DNA of 64,000 nucleotides from contig NTJI01000001.1 in assembly GCA_002307375.1 (NCBI GenBank), positions 1,240,001 through 1,304,000 of the forward strand, read 5' to 3'. Each line of letters starts with the position of its first letter. Positions within the stretch are counted from its first letter, which is position 1. A program made the translations under genes and the position numbers. A model generated the notes under the pieces. It saw nothing but the letters and a program-made list of their open reading frames with translations. It made no database searches and was not told the DNA's origin. The stretch comes from Lysobacteraceae bacterium NML93-0399 (lineage in GTDB: Bacteria > Pseudomonadota > Gammaproteobacteria > Xanthomonadales > Xanthomonadaceae). Shown here in pieces: positions 1 through 5,686 of this stretch.

Positions 1-601
1 TCTGCACGAGCGTATCCGCCGCGCACTGCAGTCCGGTCGATACCTGCCCGGTCAGCGCATCGAGCCGCAGGCGGTGGCGCGCGAGTTCAAGACCAGCGTC
101 ACGCCTGTGCGCATGGCGCTTCATCGGCTCATCGGTGAGGGGATGATCGAGAACCATCCGCGGGGCGGGCTCTACGTGCCGCTTCTCGCCGAGGTGGACC
201 TGCGGGATCGATACGACTGGATGCACCAGATGCTGCGCGCGGCGTGCGAGATCGGCTGGAGCCCGCAGGTGCGAAAGCTTCGGGCACACCATGTGACTGC
301 CGATCCGGCTGATGTGCCCAAAAGCACATGGAAACTGTTCGACGCCATGGCGGAAGCCACCGAGCAGACCGCACTGCACCAGGCCGTGCGCCGCACTAAC
401 GATCAACTGGCGCCCGTGCGCCGTGCGAAGCAGACGTTGATCGAGGATGCCCATGCCGAAATCGCCGAGCTGTGCGCGCACTGGCAGTCGGGCGACATGG
501 CCGCGCTGAAGTCCGGCATCGATGCCTACTACGCACGCCGCATTCGCTTGGTCCCGAAGATTGTCTCCCTGCTCAACGCGAAGCGAGCGCGTCTGCACTG
601 A
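1..601 (+). CDS. GntR-family transcriptional regulator, 5' end cut by window
   Basis: The reading frame is open from the first base of the window (codons in phase from base 2), so the true start lies outside; the GTG at 74 is only an internal start. The first about 55 residues form a GntR-type winged helix: a LHERIRRAL helix, PGQRI, then a recognition helix in SVTPVRMALHRL and a wing with NHPRGGLYVP. The remaining about 145 residues are helical and carry no cofactor motif I can name; they could be a short FCD-like effector domain. Proteobacterial lasso peptide loci with isopeptidases often carry a regulator of this type, and the position directly upstream of the precursor genes in the same orientation suggests it controls the locus. 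That role is inference. No other gene separates it from the precursors. Confidence 0.8.
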   Translation, partial: LHERIRRALQSGRYLPGQRIEPQAVAREFKTSVTPVRMALHRLIGEGMIENHPRGGLYVPLLAEVDLRDRYDWMHQMLRAACEIGWSPQVRKLRAHHVTADPADVPKSTWKLFDAMAEATEQTALHQAVRRTNDQLAPVRRAKQTLIEDAHAEIAELCAHWQSGDMAALKSGIDAYYARRIRLVPKIVSLLNAKRARLH

Positions 602-675
602 GCAGCTGACTGCGCGGCTGTTGCCCGCAAGTCGAGATAATGGTCACAGCTCCGCAAGTATTCTCTGTGTATTAC

Positions 676-700
676 GCAAGAATTATTTGAAAATTCTTGC
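676..700. promoter_or_regulatory. 25-bp palindrome upstream of lasso precursor genes (candidate operator)
   Basis: Two perfect 9-base arms, GCAAGAATT (676-684) and AATTCTTGC (692-700), flank a 7-base spacer. It lies 61 bases before the first precursor start codon in an otherwise AT-rich patch unlike its surroundings. As DNA it could bind a dimeric regulator such as the GntR protein encoded just upstream; as RNA it would be a weak A/U stem. No clear sigma-70 boxes could be assigned around it. Confidence 0.55.
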
Positions 701-706
701 AGGCCA

Positions 707-754
707 CTCCTACGGTGGCTTCGTCATGGGACGTCCATGACGCAACCGTAGGAG
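707..754 (+). promoter_or_regulatory. Leader hairpin that sequesters the ribosome binding site of precursor 1
   Basis: Outer arms CTCCTACGGT (707-716) and ACCGTAGGAG (745-754) pair perfectly over 10 bases; inner arms CGTCATGG (722-729) and CCATGACG (735-742) pair perfectly over 8 bases around a 5-base loop. The 3' outer arm contains the GGAG (751-754) that is the only Shine-Dalgarno sequence for the ATG at 761 (6-base spacing). If transcribed from upstream, the RNA would therefore hide the ribosome site. A four-codon mini-ORF (ATG at 726, stop TGA 738-740) lies inside the inner stem-loop. What opens the hairpin is not visible. Confidence 0.7.
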
Positions 755-760
755 ACTGCA

Positions 761-901
761 ATGAGCATCAACGACAACATCCCCGCCGATGCGCGGGACG
801 AGGTGATCGAGCTCGGCGTGGCGAGCGTCGAGACGAAGGGTGGCGCCCTTGTCGGCGAAGACATCGGCGATCCCTTCATCCCCGGAATTTCCGAAGGCTG
901 A
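761..901 (+). CDS. Lasso peptide precursor 1, xanthomonin-like (46 aa)
   Basis: The product is a 46-residue RiPP precursor. The leader (residues 1-26) ends in VETK, with Thr at position -2, the hallmark of lasso leaders. The predicted 20-residue core is GGALVGEDIGDPFIPGISEG. Gly1 would form an isopeptide bond with Glu7, giving a seven-residue ring; residue 9 is Ile, the plug position known from xanthomonins, whose cores read GG(P)L(A)GEE(I/M)G and also end in a GISE-like tail. Asp8 is an alternative acceptor. The start codon ATG 761 follows GGAG at 751-754. The gene is too short to be recognised by size alone; identification rests on the Thr(-2), Gly1, Glu7 pattern, the second copy at 954 and the B and C genes downstream. 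Mature product may lose its last residues, as xanthomonins do. Confidence 0.9.
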   Translation: MSINDNIPADARDEVIELGVASVETKGGALVGEDIGDPFIPGISEG

Positions 902-908
902 CTCGATT

Positions 909-929
909 GGCAGAAAAAGACTTTCTGCC
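909..929 (+). other. Intercistronic stem-loop between precursor genes
   Basis: GGCAGAAA (909-916) and TTTCTGCC (922-929) pair perfectly around the loop AAGAC, eight bases after the stop of precursor 1. It is followed by CTTTCCG... rather than a long T tract, so it is more likely an RNA stabiliser or partial attenuator than a full terminator. Confidence 0.6.
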
Positions 930-953
930 TTTCCGCACATCGGAGATCTGATC

Positions 954-1103
954 ATGAAGACCAAAGAAGAGGCAACTCGGTTTGCTGGCGCGCCCAGCGA
1001 AGACGAGATCCTCCTTGGAGTCGCAAGTGTCGACACCAAGGGCGGCGCACTTCTCGGCGAGGACATGGGCAACACGACGCTGCCCGGAATCGCCGAGGAC
1101 TAG
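954..1103 (+). CDS. Lasso peptide precursor 2, xanthomonin-like (49 aa)
   Basis: A 49-residue precursor paralogous to the one at 761. Both leaders end in a (E/D)-rich stretch then LGVASV(E/D)TK, with Thr at -2. The core is GGALLGEDMGNTTLPGIAED: Gly1, Glu7 (ring of seven), Asp8, Met9 at the plug position, which matches the Ile/Met alternation seen at residue 9 in xanthomonins I and II. Ring residues GGAL(V/L)GED are nearly identical in the two peptides, whereas loop and tail residues 11-14 differ (DPFI against NTTL), so the pair would give two products with the same ring and different loops. ATG 954 has GGAG at 942-945. Same operon as precursor 1, 52 bases downstream. Confidence 0.9.
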   Translation: MKTKEEATRFAGAPSEDEILLGVASVDTKGGALLGEDMGNTTLPGIAED

Positions 1104-1109
1104 GAAGCA

Positions 1110-1136
1110 GGGGGCGCGCCACGAAGGCGCGCCCCC
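1110..1136 (+). other. Strong GC hairpin between precursor 2 and the B gene
   Basis: GGGGGCGCGCC (1110-1120) and GGCGCGCCCCC (1126-1136) form a perfect 11-bp stem with loop ACGAA, seven bases after the stop of precursor 2. No T tract follows. A stem-loop in this position is known from other proteobacterial lasso operons, where it raises precursor mRNA relative to the processing genes; that function is inferred here. Confidence 0.75.
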
Positions 1137-1161
1137 TCCGCTGACAGATGGAGAAACGCCC

Positions 1162-1833
1162 GTGGCTCAATACGCCCTCGCACACCAGATTTCGTACTGT
1201 CAGATTGGTAGTCGACTTGTATTCCTCGACGTCAGCCGGGATCGCTATTTCCGGCTCGGCAACGACCTTGAGACGGCACTTCTCGCTTACTTGTCTGGCG
1301 GAATACCCGAAGAAACCTGCGTTCAGAAATTGATCAAGAAAGGCGTGCTTGTAGACGAATCCGCCGCCATCGCCGAAAGGCAGCCTCTCGCGACGCTACC
1401 GTCAGAGAGCGCGATGGAGATGGCCGAGGTAGGCAGACGCAATCGCCTCACGGAAGTTCTGGAAGTGTTCCTGCTCGTGATCCACACGCGCATTCGGCTT
1501 CGGCTTAGCACGCTCGAGAGCATTCTCGATGACTATGCTCAACGCGAAGAAAGCCCCCACTCATCCTCTGGCTCGAGGGAAGACACACCTTACCTTCTGG
1601 CTGCATCCGCGGCTTTTCGGCGCGCCCGTCTATTCGTTCCGGTGAAGATGCGCTGCCTTGTCGACTCTATTGCACTTACCCGCTTCCTTCGGAGACGAGG
1701 TCTCCAGACCCGACTCGTGTTCGGCGTAGCGCTGGATCCGTTCTCTGCGCATTGCTGGGTGCAAGCAAGCGATCTCGTTCTGAACGACACTGTCGGGAAC
1801 GTCCGCTGTCATACAGCGATCAGGACGGTCTGA
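1162..1833 (+). CDS. Lasso peptide biosynthesis B protein (fused RRE and leader peptidase)
   Basis: The 223-residue product should bind the precursor leader and cut it off. Residues 1-about 70 look like the PqqD-like RiPP recognition element (QISYCQIGSRLVFLDVSRDRYFRL, then a helix ending in KKGVLVD). The C-terminal half is the transglutaminase-like cysteine protease fold: Cys165 in VKMRCLVDS, His197 in SAHCWVQ and Asp209 in LVLNDT give the expected Cys-His-Asp triad. Proteobacterial loci usually carry this fused form, unlike the split B1/B2 of Gram-positives. I chose GTG 1162 because GGAG lies at 1150-1153 and the RRE begins at once; an in-frame opening upstream runs through the hairpin and is not credible. 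It overlaps the C gene by one base (TGATG), so the two are translationally coupled. No odd features. Confidence 0.9.
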   Translation: MAQYALAHQISYCQIGSRLVFLDVSRDRYFRLGNDLETALLAYLSGGIPEETCVQKLIKKGVLVDESAAIAERQPLATLPSESAMEMAEVGRRNRLTEVLEVFLLVIHTRIRLRLSTLESILDDYAQREESPHSSSGSREDTPYLLAASAAFRRARLFVPVKMRCLVDSIALTRFLRRRGLQTRLVFGVALDPFSAHCWVQASDLVLNDTVGNVRCHTAIRTV

Positions 1834-3551
1834 TGTATCGTTTCACCGCACTGTTTGGCCAGCAAAGGGCTGCAAACGGAGGCCAGATTGGCGAGGCATT
1901 CCGCAACCTCGGCCTCAACCAAGTGTTGGACCATGAGCGCTTTGCTCTGTATGCCTCGGCCGACACGCCCGTCGTTCGAATTGATGCACGGTCAGTTCTG
2001 GTCGGCCACGCCTTCCGATGTGCTGATGGCAAACCACTAGCCGGCTCCAGCCGCCCCGAAATCCCTCTAAATACCGATCTCTCGCTCTACATGAGCGAGC
2101 AGTTCTGGGGTGACTACGTCCTGTTCGAATTCCCGAGCGCGGGCAGCTTCGACGTGACAAGAGACCCGTCGGGCGGCGTGGCCTGTGTGTTCTCCACAGC
2201 CTCGGGCTTCGTGACATCTGACATATCAACGATGGTCGACACAGGTTTGTATCACCGTGCGATCGACTGGAGCTTCATCCGGGAAAACCTGATTTACCCG
2301 CACATCAAAACCGGGTCAACCGGGCTTGCTGAGGTGATCGAGCTTCTCCCGGGCCATCGGTTGCGGGTCTCCGAGGACGGCGCCGACACAAGCGAAGTTT
2401 GGAGTCCTTGGCCGTTCGTATCCCCCGGCCGGCGTTATCGCAGCGCCTCCGAAGCTGCCGCGGCTGTTCGGTCGGCCGTCATCAAGGCCGTCGAGGCGTG
2501 GGCAGACACCGACCGCGACGTACTGCTCGAGCTGTCCGGCGGCCTGGATTCCTCAATTGTCGCGGCCTGCCTGCGGAACTCGAAAGCCCGGGTCACGTGC
2601 TGCAACCTGGTCACCGCGGTACCGGGCGCTGACGAGCGCGACTATGCGGTCGCCATGTCCGACCTGCTCGGCCAGGATCTCCATGTCAGAACATTGCGGG
2701 TTGAGGATGCAGAGTTCGACTTCCCGCCTCCATCGAACGCCGTCGCCCCCAGCACCTGGTTTCTTCAGAACGCCGCGAACAAGTTGAAAGAAGCCATCGG
2801 GCGAGAGCATGGCGTACGGAGCTTCTTCTCAGGCGGTGGCGGTGACACCGCGTTCGGCTACATCAAGACCGCTGCGCCTGCGGCTGACGCGTATCGGGAG
2901 CGCGGCCTGCTCGCGGCTGCACGTGCCGTTCGCGATCTTGCGGAGCTGCATCAATGCACTTTCTGGAAAGCGAGCAGGTTGACCGCGAGAAAGCTGCTTG
3001 CTCCTGCCAAGCCACCCCGCGTTCCTGACCTGTCATTTGTTCGCGACACCGCTCACCGCAGCGCGGCCAACCTCCACCCATGGTTCACCTCGCCTCCCGA
3101 TTCGCTTCCAGGAGACCGTGAGCGGATCTTTGATCTCGCGGGTGCTCAGATCTTCAGGGATGGCGTCGCGCGTTCCGCAACCTCCCACCTGCGCATGCCC
3201 CTGTTGTCCCAGCCCGTGGTCGAGGCCTGCCTTCGGGTGCCGAGTTGGATGTGGATTGAGGGGGGCCGTAACCGGTCCGTCGCTCGATCAGCGTTTGTGG
3301 ATGATTTGCCCGCGAAGATCCTGCACCGCCGGAGCAAGGGCACCTTTATGAACTACTCCGGCGCCGTCTATCGACGGAACAAGCACCTCTTGCGGGACTA
3401 CCTCCTGCGAGGATCGCTGGAGGGCCATGGTCTGCTGGATGCCCCTGCCCTGCAGCGCTTCTTCGATCGCCGCCACGATGACCTGGACGATGGGTTCATG
3501 CGCATCTTCGACCTGTGCTCCATTGAGAACTGGGTACGCCATCAGACTTGA
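1833..3551 (+). CDS. Lasso peptide cyclase (C protein, asparagine synthetase-like)
   Basis: This 572-residue enzyme is expected to adenylate the ring acidic side chain (Glu7 of the cores) and let the Gly1 amine attack it, closing the lasso. The N-terminal about 190 residues resemble the glutamine amidotransferase fold of asparagine synthetase B but lack its N-terminal Cys2, as in all lasso cyclases (it starts MYRFT). The ATP pyrophosphatase loop SGGLDSS is at residues 235-241, and a second synthetase-like segment, SGGGGDTAFGY, follows about 95 residues later. Length is typical for the family (about 550-600). ATG 1833 overlaps the B stop. The stop is only 12 bases from the convergent isopeptidase gene, with no obvious terminator in between. 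Confidence 0.92.
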   Translation: MYRFTALFGQQRAANGGQIGEAFRNLGLNQVLDHERFALYASADTPVVRIDARSVLVGHAFRCADGKPLAGSSRPEIPLNTDLSLYMSEQFWGDYVLFEFPSAGSFDVTRDPSGGVACVFSTASGFVTSDISTMVDTGLYHRAIDWSFIRENLIYPHIKTGSTGLAEVIELLPGHRLRVSEDGADTSEVWSPWPFVSPGRRYRSASEAAAAVRSAVIKAVEAWADTDRDVLLELSGGLDSSIVAACLRNSKARVTCCNLVTAVPGADERDYAVAMSDLLGQDLHVRTLRVEDAEFDFPPPSNAVAPSTWFLQNAANKLKEAIGREHGVRSFFSGGGGDTAFGYIKTAAPAADAYRERGLLAAARAVRDLAELHQCTFWKASRLTARKLLAPAKPPRVPDLSFVRDTAHRSAANLHPWFTSPPDSLPGDRERIFDLAGAQIFRDGVARSATSHLRMPLLSQPVVEACLRVPSWMWIEGGRNRSVARSAFVDDLPAKILHRRSKGTFMNYSGAVYRRNKHLLRDYLLRGSLEGHGLLDAPALQRFFDRRHDDLDDGFMRIFDLCSIENWVRHQT

Positions 3552-3563
3552 GGCGCCTGCGGT

Positions 3564-5645
3564 CTAGCGCGACCATGCCGCCGAGGCTTCGCGCATTTGT
3601 TGCCAGTGTTCGTACTGACTCTGCTTGCCGGGCCCTTCATCCTCGTGTCCCTGCAACCAGAACCGGAACCAATCCAGATTTCGCTCGTAGGCAGCGATCT
3701 TGTGCCGCGGCTGGAACTTCTGATGCGGCTCGTTGGGGAACACGTACAGATCTGCCTGATCCCGCCGCAGCAACGGGATCACGTAGTCCAGCGCGTACAG
3801 GTATTCCTGCTCGGAGTGCTGGAAGAGGATAGGCGCCTTCATCCTGTCGAGCTTGTAGGCGGGCGAGATCGCCTGCCAGCGTTCCGGCGTCTGTTCCGGA
3901 GATTCCAAACCCCACATGTCGCGAAGGCCATCAAAGAACATGTCGCCCTTCATGCTGCCGATCAGGTAGTACAGCGGCGAGACAACGGGGTTGGCGACCG
4001 AGGCCGCCGCGATCAAGTCAGATTCGGCGACGGTCCACAGTGTGACCGCGCCCCCCAGGCTCAGCCCGCCCATGCCCACGCGCGTCGGGTCGATCACGCC
4101 CTTGGCAGCCAGAAGATCAATGACGCTGCGCACGGCTTCCAGCCCCTCGCCGTGCCGCTCGACCGCGTCCATCGTGTAGTTGGGCAAGCGATTGATGCAG
4201 AGCGCGGAAATCCCGGCGGCGGCCAACGAGGCAAGCGGCCACTCGTCCCCTACTCCACCCCGCACGAAGCCTGGGCAGTTGTAGTAGGTCACGAACAATG
4301 GCGGCGGCGTGTCCGCCTCGTGGCGCGCCTGATACAGCAGGCCCGAAAATTCCCGACCTTCGTTGTCGGCCCATTGCAGACGACGCACGGCGGGCAGACG
4401 GGACATGTCCTGCGCCAGTGCTCGGTTGGGGTCGAACAGCACTTGGCGGTCACCGGTGTCGAGCTCGATCCACTCCAGTCGCGGCGGCTGCATCGGATCT
4501 GCCGTGACGCACGCCATGGCATCGGACGAGACGGCGCAGCCTGTCGCCGGGTCGCGGCCGCCACCGTTCACCAGGCCTCCAGACTGCACGACCGGATGCA
4601 CGTCGCCTGTCTCGATGTCCCAGCGATGGATCGACTGTGCCCAGCCCTCGGCGGGGTCGTGCGATGTGAACAGCACTTCCCGGTGTCGCGGGCGCCACTG
4701 GACGTCGGTGATCGAACGTCCGGTGCACGCATCGGCTACGCACTTGGCAACCGGCCCTCCACGCGCATCAGCCGTTGCCGACAGCAAGAGGTTTGGTGCC
4801 TGCTGTTGGCCCTCCGCCTCGCCGGTCCGGGTCAGCAGCGTGACGCCCATGCCGTCCGGCTGCGCAATCGACTTCCACAACTGGCCCTCCACGCCGTCCG
4901 GAACCGGTGGCGTGGCATGCCGTTCCGGGGAAGGCGCAGGTTGGAGCGGCGCAGAAATACCGGTCGCCAGATCGATTGCGTGCCAACGAAACGGCACATC
5001 CGACATCAAATTCCGGCGGCTGAACCAGATGTCCGCGAATCGCTGCGTCGCCATACGCCCTTCGACGTTGCCCGAACGGAACAAGCTCTGACCAATCGGC
5101 ACGTGCGGGTCGATACGAATGCCTCGGTCGTACTCGTCCGTCTCCGCCTTCGCGACAGTCTCGCGCGCAGCACCCACGCTGTAGTGCAGGAATCGACCGT
5201 CATCGCTGAGCTGGACCTCTTGCACATCGCCTGCTTCGGCAGTCATCGAGCCAGCACCTGTCCCGTCAGCCGCCGCGCGCCAGATGCCGATTCGCGCGTC
5301 GATCAACGCGCGGTAGTACAACCACCGCCCGTCGGGCGACCACACTGCGTTTACGGGTAGCGCCACGCCCGCGGAATCGCGCAGCGGAACGCCACCTTCG
5401 GCGATGCGGCGCGGCGCCGCGTCCTCACTCGTCTGCACGTACCAGACGGTGTCGTAGGTGTTGCGCTCGACCGACGCCTGCTCCGTCCGGAAGGCCACGC
5501 GACTGCCGTCTGGCGACATCACCGGATTCGCAATTTCCACGATTTCCAGCAGCTGCCGCGGTGCCACCGCGTGGGCGCTCGGCGAACCGGCGAGTACGCA
5601 GAGCAGGACGCCGGCCGCGAGGCCACGTGTTGAATCATTCGACAT
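3564..5645 (-). CDS. Atxe2-type lasso peptide isopeptidase (S9 family)
   Basis: The 693-residue protein has a signal peptide (hydrophobic LAAGVLLCVLAGSPSAHA, cleavage after about residue 26), a beta-propeller domain (repeated SPDG motifs at 44-47 and 103-106) and a C-terminal alpha/beta hydrolase domain. The nucleophile is Ser529 in GGLSLGG; His641 sits in NEPHQKF; the acid position carries Glu (612 or 614, in HSEQEYLY) instead of the Asp of ordinary prolyl oligopeptidases, as I recall for Atxe2. It should hydrolyse the isopeptide bond of the lasso, giving linear peptide, in the periplasm. Start at 5645 was chosen over an upstream in-frame ATG because a GGAGG-rich site lies just before it. 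It follows the TonB receptor gene by 41 bases in the same orientation, so they are probably one operon. Confidence 0.88.
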   Translation of the reverse strand: MSNDSTRGLAAGVLLCVLAGSPSAHAVAPRQLLEIVEIANPVMSPDGSRVAFRTEQASVERNTYDTVWYVQTSEDAAPRRIAEGGVPLRDSAGVALPVNAVWSPDGRWLYYRALIDARIGIWRAAADGTGAGSMTAEAGDVQEVQLSDDGRFLHYSVGAARETVAKAETDEYDRGIRIDPHVPIGQSLFRSGNVEGRMATQRFADIWFSRRNLMSDVPFRWHAIDLATGISAPLQPAPSPERHATPPVPDGVEGQLWKSIAQPDGMGVTLLTRTGEAEGQQQAPNLLLSATADARGGPVAKCVADACTGRSITDVQWRPRHREVLFTSHDPAEGWAQSIHRWDIETGDVHPVVQSGGLVNGGGRDPATGCAVSSDAMACVTADPMQPPRLEWIELDTGDRQVLFDPNRALAQDMSRLPAVRRLQWADNEGREFSGLLYQARHEADTPPPLFVTYYNCPGFVRGGVGDEWPLASLAAAGISALCINRLPNYTMDAVERHGEGLEAVRSVIDLLAAKGVIDPTRVGMGGLSLGGAVTLWTVAESDLIAAASVANPVVSPLYYLIGSMKGDMFFDGLRDMWGLESPEQTPERWQAISPAYKLDRMKAPILFQHSEQEYLYALDYVIPLLRRDQADLYVFPNEPHQKFQPRHKIAAYERNLDWFRFWLQGHEDEGPGKQSQYEHWQQMREASAAWSR

Positions 5646-5686
5646 TGGAACCTCCTCCACCTCGTCGCCGGATGCGCCGGCGCACG

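Noticed and set aside
761-901. Asp8 as ring acceptor (eight-residue ring)
   Set aside because: Not excluded, but the match to xanthomonins at Gly1, Gly6, Glu7 and Ile/Met9 favours Glu7; mass spectrometry would decide.
697-951. 84-residue frame over the lasso leader and first precursor
   Set aside because: Frame-shifted against the precursor, Arg-rich, no ribosome site.
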